Below are positions 1 through 7,794 of a stretch of 47,023 nucleotides of DNA, piece by piece. Every line of letters starts with the position of its first letter. The first letter of the stretch is position 1. The notes below the pieces were generated by a model that was not told the DNA's origin, did no database searches, and worked only from the letters and a program-made list of their open reading frames with translations. This DNA is from Gemmatimonadota bacterium (GTDB lineage Bacteria; Gemmatimonadota; Gemmatimonadetes; Gemmatimonadales; GWC2-71-9), in the NCBI GenBank assembly GCA_003222115.1, contig QHUL01000062.1, positions 1 to 47,023 on the forward strand, in the 5' to 3' direction. The position numbers and the translations under genes were made by a program.

Positions 1-30
1 ATCGGTGACTGCTGTCGCCAAGGGGGCCCC

Positions 31-438
31 ATGTGCCTGACGTCGATGTCGCAGGAGTGGAGGGGGTGGGCAGCGGGAGCCGTGGCACTCGTGGTTGCCG
101 CCTGCGGTGGGGAGACGAGTCCCACCCAGCCGGCGGCGCGCACCTTCGCCCGGGTGAGCGCCGGGGGCTCTCACGCGTGCGGCGTCACGCCCGGGGGCGC
201 GGCGTACTGCTGGGGCGCCAACGTTAACGGCCAGCTCGGCGACGGGACCACGACCGACCGGTTGAGCCCGGTCGCGGTGGCGGGCGGACTGAGCTTCGCC
301 GCGGTGAGCGCCGGGGACCTTCACACCTGCGCCCTCACGGCCGGGGGCGCGGCGTACTGTTGGGGCTACAACGGCGATGGCGAGCTCGGCGACGGGACCA
401 CGACCAACCGGTTGAGCCCGGTGCTCGTGGTGCAATGA
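31..438 (+). CDS. Short RCC1-repeat lipoprotein (two repeats)
   Basis: A 135-aa predicted lipoprotein. A hydrophobic N-terminus ends in a lipobox (VVAAC, Cys25), followed by a short Pro/Thr linker and two RCC1-type repeats, each with the pattern HxC...YCWG...GxLGDGTTT. An AGGGGG sequence at 21-26 supports the ATG at 31, although ATG 46 is possible. RCC1 repeats normally make a seven-bladed propeller. Two blades cannot close one, so this is either a decayed or shortened paralogue of the seven-repeat protein at 2031-3545 or a protein that multimerises. The repeats have the same paired cysteines as the longer neighbour, one in HTC/HAC and one in YCW, which suggests a disulfide within each blade. 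Exported, probably surface or periplasmic; function unknown. Confidence 0.8.
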   Translation: MCLTSMSQEWRGWAAGAVALVVAACGGETSPTQPAARTFARVSAGGSHACGVTPGGAAYCWGANVNGQLGDGTTTDRLSPVAVAGGLSFAAVSAGDLHTCALTAGGAAYCWGYNGDGELGDGTTTNRLSPVLVVQ

Positions 439-535
439 CGCGGGCTCGTCAGCTCACGAATTGAACGTGGAAGCGGAGAAGGCACGCTCCGTCAAGGTCG
501 CAGTCACCCCCAGGAGGCCTGAAGTCGCCCGAGCC

Positions 536-566
536 TTGACGCGCGCAACGACGCCCGGCTTAGTTT
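536..566 (+). promoter_or_regulatory. Candidate sigma70 promoter for the DUF4384-like gene
   Basis: TTGACG at 536-541 is a strong -35 match. TAGTTT at 561-566 is a weak -10 match, and the 19-base spacer is longer than ideal. It lies in the 150-base gap after the first lipoprotein gene and about 20 bases before the GTG starts at 583/589. Nothing else stands out in this gap. Confidence 0.35.
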
Positions 567-588
567 CGGCAGTCGGAAGGCGGTGCGC

Positions 589-1929
589 GTGATTGTTTCA
601 TTGTTCACCCTACTGCTGCAGGCCGCCCCCGCGTCGACACCCTCGGCCACGGCCGGGCCGGCGCAGCGGGACGCGAAACCCGTGCGCGTGTGGCTCGGGT
701 CGAGCGGCTCCCTGCTGCGGGGCGATCGCGTCCGCGTCTACGTGCAGACCACGGAAGACGGATACGTCGTCGTGCTGCACCGCCGCACCGACGGCCACAT
801 CGAGGTGCTGTTCCCCGCCAATCCCGCCGACGACCCTCTGGTGCGCCCCGGCACCTACGAGATCAAGCGAGCCGGAGACCGCGAGTCGTTCGTCGTGGAG
901 GAGCCGGACGGAACGGGGCTCGTGCTCGCGGCGCTGTCGCCCGCGTCGTACCGCTTCGACGAGTTCGTGCGCGCGACGTCCTGGGACCCGAACGCCTTGG
1001 CGCCGTCGTGGTCCGGCGCGGACGCGGAGGGCACGCTGGCTGACATCGTGCAGCGCATGCTCGGCGACGGATACTTCAATTACGACTTCGTGACCTACAC
1101 CGTCGCACCGCGCTTCTACACGATGCAGGACACGGCGCCGCAGTCCCCGTTCTACCCGTCCTGTGTAGGCTGCTCCTTCGTCGGGGTCCAAGTGATCATC
1201 GCTGAGCCCCTGTTCGGCTGCGACGCGTTCTTCGCCCCCTGCGTCGGCGTCCGACGCTTCGCGCATCGGGACCGCTTCACCGACTCCGGAATCCGCAGCG
1301 TCGACCTGCCGATGAACGTCATCGCGCTGGCGCTCGGGCCGGCGCGGACCGCCGCGACCGCCCGAGTTGTGCCGCGGAGCCCACGGCTCGTGTTCAAGCC
1401 CCCGGCTGGAGCCGGGCCGAGCCGTCCGATCGAGCCTCGCGCCCGCGCCCCGGTCGCGATGCGCGCGATCCCGCTCGGTCCGGGGAGCGAGGGGGCGGTT
1501 GCTCCGCGCAGACGGGCCGCGCCCAGCTACACGGCACCAATGCCCGGTCGCGAGGCGCGACTCACGTTGACACCGACTCCGGTGAGAGAGGAGCCGGCAG
1601 GCGTGGCGCGCGGCAGTGTGCAGTTGATCGCCCTGCCGCAGGGGTCCGTTGCTCCCGCGCTCGTGCGCCCCGGCGCCGCGGTGATGACTCCGTCGGGAGT
1701 CCCGGTGCGCATGGCGGCGCCATTCGGGGTCCAGCCGCTGGCGCGGTCGAGCGTGGTGGGTGGCGCCGGAGCCACGGCGCAGCTGCCCGCGGCGCAGCTG
1801 CCCGCGACGCAGCTGCCCGCGACGCAGCTGCCCCCAGCGCAGCTGCATGGCATGGCGCTGCCAGGGGCCACGTGGCGTGCCGTGGGATCCCGCGGCGCCG
1901 TGGTGCGCGCGACCGGACGGCCGCGCTAG
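589..1929 (+). CDS. Secreted DUF4384-like protein with Pro/Gln-rich tail repeats
   Basis: About 446 aa. A short hydrophobic N-terminus looks like a signal peptide. The segment at residues ~30-125 resembles DUF4384: VWLGSSGSLLRGDRVRVYV, then a strand rich in V/H, then LFPANPAD and a G-T-Y-E-I motif. These domains usually sit in secreted or Ser/Thr kinase-linked proteins. The middle carries five cysteines (CVGC, GCD, PCVG). The C-terminal half is low-complexity (Ala/Pro/Arg) and ends with a run of QLPAT pentapeptides. GTG at 589 is chosen because GGAAGG (575-580) lies 8 bases upstream; the in-frame GTG at 583 is too close to it. It sits between two RCC1 lipoprotein genes. Molecular role unknown. 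Confidence 0.7.
   Translation: MIVSLFTLLLQAAPASTPSATAGPAQRDAKPVRVWLGSSGSLLRGDRVRVYVQTTEDGYVVVLHRRTDGHIEVLFPANPADDPLVRPGTYEIKRAGDRESFVVEEPDGTGLVLAALSPASYRFDEFVRATSWDPNALAPSWSGADAEGTLADIVQRMLGDGYFNYDFVTYTVAPRFYTMQDTAPQSPFYPSCVGCSFVGVQVIIAEPLFGCDAFFAPCVGVRRFAHRDRFTDSGIRSVDLPMNVIALALGPARTAATARVVPRSPRLVFKPPAGAGPSRPIEPRARAPVAMRAIPLGPGSEGAVAPRRRAAPSYTAPMPGREARLTLTPTPVREEPAGVARGSVQLIALPQGSVAPALVRPGAAVMTPSGVPVRMAAPFGVQPLARSSVVGGAGATAQLPAAQLPATQLPATQLPPAQLHGMALPGATWRAVGSRGAVVRATGRPR
1780..1849 (+). repeat. 15-bp coding tandem repeat (QLPAT units)
   Basis: Four full and one partial copy of a 15-base unit, CAGCTGCCCGCGACG, lie in frame and encode Gln-Leu-Pro-Ala-Thr/Ala pentapeptides in the tail of the DUF4384-like protein. 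Copies two and three are identical at the base level, so copy number may vary by slippage. Confidence 0.8.
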
Positions 1930-2030
1930 CGTACACCGCCTCAACCTCTCAACGCGGGCGTCACCGCTGCAGCACTGGCGCGTCGGAGCATGGGCGCCTG
2001 GAACGTGCCGCTGTTGCCCGGGAGGACCCT

Positions 2031-3545
2031 ATGCGTGCCATGCGGTGCCGTCACCTCCTCTGGACGCTGCCCGCCGCCCTCGCGGCCGGCATCCTCGGCT
2101 GTGAACAGGTGCGTCCGACCCAACCCTCCGGGGCCGCAACGAAGCTCGCCTTCACGGGGCAGCCCACCAACGTGGCGGCGGCCCAACCGATCACCCCGGC
2201 GGTCCAGGTCGCGGTCCAGGACGCCGTCGGGAATAGCGTGCCAGGGGCGACGGACGCGGTGACGGTGACGCTCGGGTCGAATCCGAGCGGGGGGACCCTG
2301 GGGGGCACGATGACGGTGAGCGCGGTCCAGGGCATCGCCACCTTCGCAGACCTGCGGATCGATCGGCCCGGCAGCGGCTATACGCTCGGCGCGAGCGCGG
2401 CGGGGCTGAGCGGGGCGACCAGCACCCCATTTGCCGTCACGCTGACCTTCGCCGCCGTGACCGCCAGCGGCCTACACACCTGCGGGCTCACGATCGTCAC
2501 GGGCGCCGCCTATTGCTGGGGCGCCAATGGCAGCGGCCAGCTCGGCGACGGGACGATGACGAACCGGTCGAGCCCGGTGCTCGTGCAGGCTCCGGCCGGT
2601 GTGAGCTTCGCTGCGGTGACGGGCGGCGACTTGCACACCTGCGGGCTGGCGACCGGGCTGAGCGCCGCCGCCTATTGCTGGGGCGGCAATGGCAGCGGCC
2701 AGCTCGGCGACGGGACCATGACGAGCCGGTCGAGCCCGGTGCTCGTGCAGGCCCCGGCCGGTGTGAGCTTCGCCGCGGTGACGGGCGGCGCCGCACACAC
2801 CTGCGGGCTCACGACCGGGCTGAGCGCCGCCGCCTATTGCTGGGGCGGCAATGGCAGCGGCCAGCTCGGCGACGGGACCATGACGAGCCGGTCGAGCCCG
2901 GTGCTCGTGCAGGCGCCGGCCGGTGTGAGCTTCGCGGCGGTGACGGCTGGCGCTGCCCACACCTGTGGGGTCACCGCCGCGGGCACCGCCTATTGCTGGG
3001 GCGACAATGGCTTCGGCCAGCTCGGCGATGGGACCACGACGAGCCAGTCGAGCCCGGTGCTCGTGCAGGCTCCGCCCGGTGTGAGCTTCGCCGCGGTGAC
3101 GGGTGGCGTTGCCGACACCTGCGGGGTCACGGCCGCGGGCATCGCCTATTGCTGGGGCCGCAACCTAGAGGGCCAGCTCGGCGACGGGACCACGACGAAC
3201 CGGTTGACCCCGGTGCTCGTGCAGGCTCCGGCCGGTGTGAGCCTCGCCGCCGTCGGCGCCGGCGACTTCCACACCTGCGGGGTCACCGCCACAGGCGCCG
3301 CCTATTGCTGGGGCGCCAATGGCAGCGGCCAGCTCGGCGACGGGACCAACACGACGAACCGGTTGACCCCGGTGCTCGTGCAGGCGCCGGCCGGTGTGAG
3401 CTTCGCTGCGGTGACGGCTGGCGCTGTCCACACCTGCGGGGTCACGGCCGCGGGCACCGCCTATTGCTGGGGCCGCAACGTAGAGGGCCAGCTCGGCGAC
3501 GGGACTACGACCGACCGGTTGACCCCAGTACGCGTGGTGCAGTGA
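2031..3545 (+). CDS. Seven-blade RCC1-repeat lipoprotein with Ig-like domain
   Basis: A 504-aa predicted lipoprotein. The signal peptide ends in ILGC (Cys24). Residues ~35-138 look like a bacterial Ig-like (Big/invasin-type) domain, with alternating strands and a GYTLGASA motif. From residue 140 to the end there are seven RCC1 repeats of 47-54 aa, each HTCG...AYCWG...GQLGDGT...SPVLVQ, enough for one closed seven-bladed propeller. The ATG at 2031 is preceded by GGGAGG (2020-2025); upstream in-frame starts lack a ribosome site and run into the preceding gene. Each blade has two Cys, probably disulfide-bonded outside the cytoplasm. Such propellers usually bind proteins or carbohydrate, but no partner is evident. 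Some blades are nearly identical at DNA level. Confidence 0.85.
   Translation: MRAMRCRHLLWTLPAALAAGILGCEQVRPTQPSGAATKLAFTGQPTNVAAAQPITPAVQVAVQDAVGNSVPGATDAVTVTLGSNPSGGTLGGTMTVSAVQGIATFADLRIDRPGSGYTLGASAAGLSGATSTPFAVTLTFAAVTASGLHTCGLTIVTGAAYCWGANGSGQLGDGTMTNRSSPVLVQAPAGVSFAAVTGGDLHTCGLATGLSAAAYCWGGNGSGQLGDGTMTSRSSPVLVQAPAGVSFAAVTGGAAHTCGLTTGLSAAAYCWGGNGSGQLGDGTMTSRSSPVLVQAPAGVSFAAVTAGAAHTCGVTAAGTAYCWGDNGFGQLGDGTTTSQSSPVLVQAPPGVSFAAVTGGVADTCGVTAAGIAYCWGRNLEGQLGDGTTTNRLTPVLVQAPAGVSLAAVGAGDFHTCGVTATGAAYCWGANGSGQLGDGTNTTNRLTPVLVQAPAGVSFAAVTAGAVHTCGVTAAGTAYCWGRNVEGQLGDGTTTDRLTPVRVVQ
2448..3545 (+). repeat. Tandem array of seven RCC1 blade units
   Basis: Units begin at 2448, 2607, 2769, 2931, 3087, 3243 and 3402, with lengths of 159, 162, 162, 156, 156, 159 and 144 bases. 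Units two (2607) and three (2769) differ at only a few bases and encode the same insertion (TGLSAAAY). This points to recent unit duplication or gene conversion. Confidence 0.85.
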
Positions 3546-3555
3546 GGGGCGCGAG

Positions 3556-3918
3556 TCACCCCCGCAACGCTGGCGCGCTGGCGAGGAACTTCTCGACGTT
3601 GTCGCTGCCGATCGCGGGTCGCAGGTACTCGAGCACGATCCGCCCCAGCCGCGGGATGTCGTCCTTCTGAAAGCCGGCGGCGGCGAGCGCCGCATATAAC
3701 CCCGCGGGCCCCGCGACCGCGGCCATCTCCCCGGTGCGCGCGCCGCTCATCAGCGCGCGGCCCATCAGCCGCTCGCTGTGCGGCAGAGCTGCCTTCACGC
3801 CGTCGAACGCGACGCGGTCGAGGCTCGCCCGCAGCGCCATCAGCAGGGCGCCGATGCCCTTCTCGGCCTTGTCTTCGGTGATTTCGAGATTGCCGATGAC
3901 TTGCTGGACGAGGTCCAT
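3556..3918 (-). CDS. DUF2780-like protein
   Basis: A 120-aa protein starting MDLVQQVIGNLEITEDKAEKG, which matches the usual DUF2780 opening (short helix, L-I-S-E-D-Q-A, glycine-rich helix). Unlike many family members it has no signal peptide with this start. The rest is helical and Ala/Gly-rich (GLYAALAAAGF) and ends with an FLASAPALRG tail. The upstream extension of the reading frame runs into a palindromic repeat, so it is not used. ATG 3918 has no Shine-Dalgarno sequence, but TATTCT lies 8 bases upstream (leaderless possibility). It converges with the RCC1 gene, the stops being 10 bases apart. Function unknown; the family assignment is from motif memory only. Confidence 0.65.
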   Translation of the reverse strand: MDLVQQVIGNLEITEDKAEKGIGALLMALRASLDRVAFDGVKAALPHSERLMGRALMSGARTGEMAAVAGPAGLYAALAAAGFQKDDIPRLGRIVLEYLRPAIGSDNVEKFLASAPALRG

Positions 3919-3980
3919 GCGGGACAAGAATACCACGGGCCCGGCCAGCTCGGGAAGCTGGCAGTGCGAAAAGCCTGATC

Positions 3981-4056
3981 GTGGGGAGTAGGGAGTGGTA
4001 CCCTGCGGTGCGCCAACGTCTGAACGCTCGGCACCGTCAAGTACCACTCCCCACGC
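3981..4056. repeat. Two-stem palindromic interspersed repeat, copy A
   Basis: The left arm (3981-4001) begins GTGGGGAGTAGGGAGTGGTA. The right arm (4041-4054) is its partial inverse and has lost one GGGAGT unit. Inside is a second stem, CGGTGC (4006-4011) with GCACCG (4031-4036), closing a 19-base loop. The element lies between the stop of the DUF2914 gene and the start of the DUF2780-like gene. The same architecture recurs at 20911 and 22273. Confidence 0.8.
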
Positions 4057-4067
4057 ACCACGCCGTC

Positions 4068-4502
4068 TTATTGTCCCACCGTGAAGTCGATCCGCTTCAG
4101 CACCGTCCCCGCCGCGTCGCGCACCTCCACGTGCCAGGCGCCGGTCCAATCGGCGGGTACGGTCTTCTTGCTCCAGGTGCGCCAGGGCGAGCCACCTACG
4201 GCCAGCTCGACGTCGCCCACTTGGGTATCGCCGTGGAACCAGACGTGGTGGATCGCGGTCGCGGCGGTCGCGCCGCTGACCTTTGTCCAGAGCACCACCT
4301 GGCCCACGTCCACCGGAAACGCGGTCCCCGTGTCTTGCGGCACCCGGTCGACCACGGACCGTGCGACGACCGCCTCGACGACGCTGACGCTCGCGGCCGG
4401 CGCGGCCGGCGCGGCGGCGGGTGCGGCGGCGTGCGTCGTGTCTTGCGCGGCGAGACCTTGCGCCAAGAGCAGGGCCAGCGCCGCGATGCTGATGGGCTTC
4501 AT
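4068..4502 (-). CDS. Secreted DUF2914 domain protein
   Basis: A 144-aa protein. A signal peptide (ALALLLAQGLAAQ, cut near residue 20) is followed by an Ala/Pro linker and a DUF2914-type C-terminal domain: VLWTKVSG, then HVWFHGD, a GSPWRTWSKK motif, and a final WHVEVRDAAGTVL strand. DUF2914 is a small periplasmic beta domain of unknown role. AGGAG lies just upstream of ATG 4502, and its ATG overlaps the TGA of the upstream gene by ATGA, so the pair is probably co-translated. It is the last gene before palindromic copy A. Confidence 0.8.
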   Translation of the reverse strand: MKPISIAALALLLAQGLAAQDTTHAAAPAAAPAAPAASVSVVEAVVARSVVDRVPQDTGTAFPVDVGQVVLWTKVSGATAATAIHHVWFHGDTQVGDVELAVGGSPWRTWSKKTVPADWTGAWHVEVRDAAGTVLKRIDFTVGQ

Positions 4503-4783
4503 GAGGACTCTCCTGTCGGGTCCGGCTGTTGTACGACCCGCCGGCGCCGGAGTTCCAGCCAGCCGCCCACGAGCGTCGCCAGCAGGCTGCCCGTAGCCGT
4601 CCCGACCGTCTGGAACAGGCCTTGGTACTCGAGCTGCCGCCCGTGGCACTTCGCGGCGAACAGCGGGCCGACGAGCCGGCTGCAGGACTGCTTCTGGGTC
4701 AGCCAGAACCCCTGGCCTGCCGCGACCCCGAGTACGAGGGGCAGCGCGGCGAGGAGTAGATGGCGTAGCATGACTCTTCTCAT
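4499..4783 (-). CDS. Small membrane protein of unknown function
   Basis: 94 aa. It has an N-terminal hydrophobic segment (residues ~5-25), a soluble stretch with two Cys (QSCSR, AKCHG), a second transmembrane segment (residues ~55-75) and a basic tail (LRRRR). The ATG at 4783 overlaps the upstream stop (ATGA), and its own stop overlaps the downstream start the same way. ATG 4771 is a possible alternative start. The two cysteines could be a disulfide or ligand pair between the membrane segments. I do not recognise a family. Confidence 0.65.
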   Translation of the reverse strand: MRRVMLRHLLLAALPLVLGVAAGQGFWLTQKQSCSRLVGPLFAAKCHGRQLEYQGLFQTVGTATGSLLATLVGGWLELRRRRVVQQPDPTGESS

Positions 4784-5181
4784 GGCGCCCTCATCACGTA
4801 GAGGAAGACATAGTTGAAGATTCCCGTGAGCAGCGCGACGCACCACACCAGCGCGACGTAGGGGCCGGTCAGGTGGTGCAGTGGGCGGAGGGTGGGGACC
4901 GCGCGGCTCGTGAGCTGCCAGGCGATGCCGGCGAGCGTCGCGATCGCGAAGGCGAGATGGATCTTGAAGATCGGCAGCGCCGCGAGCGCGGGACGCCGCG
5001 AGCTCGGTTGCATCAGGAACGCGAATGAGACGAAGACTCCGAGCTCGACCACGACCCACGCAATCATCAACGCGGCGTGGAGGCGTAGCCGCCCGCGGCG
5101 CACCCGCGTCGCGGCGTACGCGATGAGCGGCGGTCCGACCATCGCCCAGACGAGCCCCGCGACGGCCTGCGGCGGCGCCAT
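4780..5181 (-). CDS. DUF420-like four-helix membrane protein
   Basis: 133 aa with four predicted membrane helices. Conserved-looking histidines are in RLRLHAALM, FKIHLAFA and PLHHLTGPY, and the C-terminus is FNYVFLYVM. This arrangement resembles DUF420/COG2322 proteins, which often accompany respiratory or haem-related genes; no such genes are visible here. The ATG at 5181 overlaps the preceding stop by one base (TGATG); a GTG three bases upstream is an alternative. The next gene overlaps by ATGA. The helical histidines could be haem ligands, which is inference only. Confidence 0.65.
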   Translation of the reverse strand: MAPPQAVAGLVWAMVGPPLIAYAATRVRRGRLRLHAALMIAWVVVELGVFVSFAFLMQPSSRRPALAALPIFKIHLAFAIATLAGIAWQLTSRAVPTLRPLHHLTGPYVALVWCVALLTGIFNYVFLYVMRAP

Positions 5182-6281
5182 CACCGCCCTCGCGCGATCC
5201 TCCACCGGTCCGCCACCCGCCCGTCCTCCACCACGCAGTACTCGTCGAAGTGCGCCACCGTAAGGCACGAATGATTGGGGATGATCTCGATCCGCTCGCC
5301 CACCTGGAACCGCCCTTCGATCGTCGCGCGCGACTCGGCGCGGATGAGGCCGTGCTCCTGTGACAGCGTGGCCACGCTGAGCTCGGGATGACCCTTCACC
5401 GCGCCCATCGCCGGCGGCCCCACGTGACCCGGCCCGGCATCCTTGGAGAGAGCGAGCGCGCCGGCGTCCACGATGAAATGGGAGGCGCCCGGTTGATGCG
5501 AGACCACGGACGCGAGCACGGTGACCCCTACGTCTTCCGGCGCGCAGCACCCGATCAGCACCATCGTGCGGTCGTAGAACACGTAATTCCCCGGCCGCGC
5601 TTCGGTGACCCCGGTGAGGTCCTCCACGGCGGCCATGGACGGCGTCGAGCCGACGCTGATCTCGCGCACGGCAATGCCCTCCCCGCGGAGCCGCTCGGCG
5701 AACCCGACCATCACGCGGCGCTCCTCCTCCGCGACCCGCGCCGCCTCGCCCTTGTTGGCGGTCCGGTAGGCGTGGCCCGAGTGGCTCAGGATGCCTTCGA
5801 ACACGAGGCCGCGCTCCCGGGCGAGCTCCCGGCCCACCTCGAGCGCGTAGGTTGACGCGGGATCCACGCCCGCGCGGTGGTAGCCGCAGTCCACCTTCAG
5901 CCAGACGCGCAGGCCGGAGCCTGCCAGGGCTCGGGCCGTCGCGAGGTCGTCCACCACGACCCGCAGCGTGGCCCCCGTCTCGTCCACGATGCGGCGCACG
6001 TGCGGGAGATGCGTCGGGTCGAGGGGAAAAGCCCAGGTGAGGTCGGTCAGCCCGCCACGCGCGAGCTCCCGGGCCTCGACGAGCGTCGCGACCGTGAGCC
6101 CGTGCGCGCCGTGCTCCAGCTGCAGGCACGCGAGCTCCACGCACTTGTGGGTCTTCGCGTGGGGGCGCAACCGCACGCCGAGGCGCCGCGCCCGTTCTGC
6201 CATCCGGGCGACGTTGCGCTTCACCACATCCAGGTGGAGCAGCAGAGCGGGCGTTTGGACCGGCGGGGACTCACTGATCAT
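5181..6281 (-). CDS. D-serine / D-threo-3-hydroxyaspartate dehydratase-like PLP enzyme
   Basis: A 366-aa cytoplasmic fold-type III PLP enzyme (alanine-racemase-like barrel plus C-terminal D-serine dehydratase-like domain). The PLP lysine is K43 in RPHAKTHK. The barrel contains KVDCGYHRAG and SHSGHAY. Near the C-terminus PNHSC places H337 and C339 where eukaryotic-type D-serine dehydratases bind zinc. D-threonine aldolases have His/Asp there, so a dehydratase is the better guess. The likely reaction is PLP- and Zn-dependent deamination of D-serine or a 3-hydroxyaspartate to a keto acid. The ATG at 6281 overlaps the GT87 stop (ATGA). It sits among membrane-protein genes with no obvious pathway partner. 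Confidence 0.8.
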   Translation of the reverse strand: MISESPPVQTPALLLHLDVVKRNVARMAERARRLGVRLRPHAKTHKCVELACLQLEHGAHGLTVATLVEARELARGGLTDLTWAFPLDPTHLPHVRRIVDETGATLRVVVDDLATARALAGSGLRVWLKVDCGYHRAGVDPASTYALEVGRELARERGLVFEGILSHSGHAYRTANKGEAARVAEEERRVMVGFAERLRGEGIAVREISVGSTPSMAAVEDLTGVTEARPGNYVFYDRTMVLIGCCAPEDVGVTVLASVVSHQPGASHFIVDAGALALSKDAGPGHVGPPAMGAVKGHPELSVATLSQEHGLIRAESRATIEGRFQVGERIEIIPNHSCLTVAHFDEYCVVEDGRVADRWRIARGR

Positions 6282-7402
6282 GTGGGTGACGGTACAGGGA
6301 CCGGGCGGCGCACGCGCTCGATCACGAGTGCGGCGAGGAGCAGCAGGCTGCCCCAGGTGTAGTTGGCCTGGCCAATGAACCATAACCAGCTGGGATAGAG
6401 CCCGAAGGTCAGAACCCCCGACGTGAGGATCCCGGCCACGCCGAGCAGCGCCCATCTCCAGATCTCCCGGCGCGCCGGGTCGGGCGTGGAGCGGGACAGC
6501 ACGGCGACCCACGCCGGGAAGGCAAGGGTGTGGTAGTACAGCCACGCGACCGGCGAGGCCAGCACGGCGAGCAGCGTCACGAGGCCGACGTCGGACAGGG
6601 AGTCCTGCGCGCGCGCCGGCCGCCGCAGTGCGACCAAGACCGCGCCCACGCACAAGCCGGTCGCCACGGCGATCCAGGCGGACGGCCACTTGAAGAAGAA
6701 CGCGAAGCCCGCGAGGGACTGCGTGCCCATCCGGCCGAGCGTCGTGCCTTGCTGACTGAGCCGGAGCCATCGCGCGAGGGACTCCACCGCGCCCACCGGT
6801 CCGTACGGCAGCATCGCGGCGACGGTCAGGCCTGCGGCGACGGCCAGCCCGGCGGCGAGCCCGCGCCACCGCCGCCGCACGAGGAAATACAGGAACACGA
6901 GAGCGGGGAACCCCTTGATCGCCGTCGCGAGCCCCAACCAGCCGCCCGCGCGTGCCTCGCGCCGCTGCTCGAGTTCCGCGGCGGTGGCGACGATCAGCCC
7001 CAGGAGAATGGGCGTGACGTTCAGGTGCTCAAAGTTGCTCTGGAGCGGCTTGCCCACGGCCGCGACCGCCAGGACGATGGGGCGCCAGCCCGTGGTCCAG
7101 CGCCGCGCGAGCACGAGGGCCCAGCCGAGGCAGCAGACGTTGAGCGCGGCCCAGCACGCCTTCGCGACGGTGAGGCTCGAGCGGGCAACCAGCGCGAAGG
7201 GGACGAGCCCCAGCGCGGTGAAGGGAGGCCACCAGATGCCCTTCTCCGGATTGGCTTCGTACAAGGGGAGGCCGCGGAGCAGCCGCTCGCTCTGCTCCAG
7301 CTCCTGAGTGAAGTCACCGCCCTTGTGCACGCCGATCGGGATCACGACCGCGGCGTAGAGGGCGCTTACGGCTAGGAGGACGCGCCGTTCCCGCGGCGTC
7401 AC
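6278..7402 (-). CDS. GT87-family (DUF2029) membrane glycosyltransferase
   Basis: 374 aa with about nine to ten predicted membrane helices. After the first helix comes the periplasmic loop typical of GT87 enzymes: GGDFTQELEQSERLLRG, then PLY and a WWPPF motif. GT87 enzymes such as mycobacterial PimE use polyprenyl-phosphate sugars as donors on the outer face of the membrane. The acceptor here is unknown. The GTG at 7402 overlaps the stop of the upstream holin-4-like gene (GTGA). A GT39-like and a polyprenyl-phosphate GT2 gene lie 2-5 kb away on the other strand and could supply donor chemistry. Confidence 0.8.
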   Translation of the reverse strand: MTPRERRVLLAVSALYAAVVIPIGVHKGGDFTQELEQSERLLRGLPLYEANPEKGIWWPPFTALGLVPFALVARSSLTVAKACWAALNVCCLGWALVLARRWTTGWRPIVLAVAAVGKPLQSNFEHLNVTPILLGLIVATAAELEQRREARAGGWLGLATAIKGFPALVFLYFLVRRRWRGLAAGLAVAAGLTVAAMLPYGPVGAVESLARWLRLSQQGTTLGRMGTQSLAGFAFFFKWPSAWIAVATGLCVGAVLVALRRPARAQDSLSDVGLVTLLAVLASPVAWLYYHTLAFPAWVAVLSRSTPDPARREIWRWALLGVAGILTSGVLTFGLYPSWLWFIGQANYTWGSLLLLAALVIERVRRPVPVPSPT

Positions 7403-7794
7403 TCCGGGCGCCGCCCGCTTACTTCGACCCGCCTGATGCGCTCGATGCGGCCCGCGCTGCCCACGAACATGGAGGCGAACCACCCCGTGAGGCCGACGAC
7501 GATCGAGCCGAGGATCGCCGCTCCGAACCCGCTGAGCGTGAACCCGGGCATGAGCCACGCCACGAGCGCGAGCGACACGCCGTTGACGACGAAGATGAAC
7601 AGCCCGAGCGTGACCACGGTGAGCGGGAGCGTCAGCACAAGCAGGATCGGCCGGATCACGGCGTTCACGATGCCGAGCAGCAGCGCCGCCACGACGAGGT
7701 TCCCGACGCCCGTGATCTGCACCCCCGGCACGATCGTGGCGGCGGCCCACAGGCCCAGGGCCGTGATGATGAGCCGGAAGACGAACCCTCTCAC
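7399..7794 (-). CDS. Phage holin family 4 / YvlD-like membrane protein
   Basis: 131 aa with four hydrophobic segments. The VNAVIRPILLVLTLPLTVVTLG stretch (split across residues ~45-65) is typical of the Phage_holin_4_2/YvlD family: N-x-x-[IL]-[RK]-P, then L-P-L-T, then GLF and a VNG. These are chromosomal inner-membrane proteins of unknown role, so the name does not imply a prophage. The GTG at 7794 overlaps the DinB-like stop (GTGA), and its own stop overlaps the GT87 start. Confidence 0.85.
   Translation of the reverse strand: MRGFVFRLIITALGLWAAATIVPGVQITGVGNLVVAALLLGIVNAVIRPILLVLTLPLTVVTLGLFIFVVNGVSLALVAWLMPGFTLSGFGAAILGSIVVGLTGWFASMFVGSAGRIERIRRVEVSGRRPE

Noticed and set aside
2448-3545. 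CRISPR-like or satellite array at the repeated RCC1 units
   Set aside because: The units of 144-162 bases are in frame within one lipoprotein and have no spacer pattern.
7399-7794. Holin-family protein as a sign of prophage
   Set aside because: The Phage_holin_4_2/YvlD family is mostly chromosomal, and no other phage gene is in the window.
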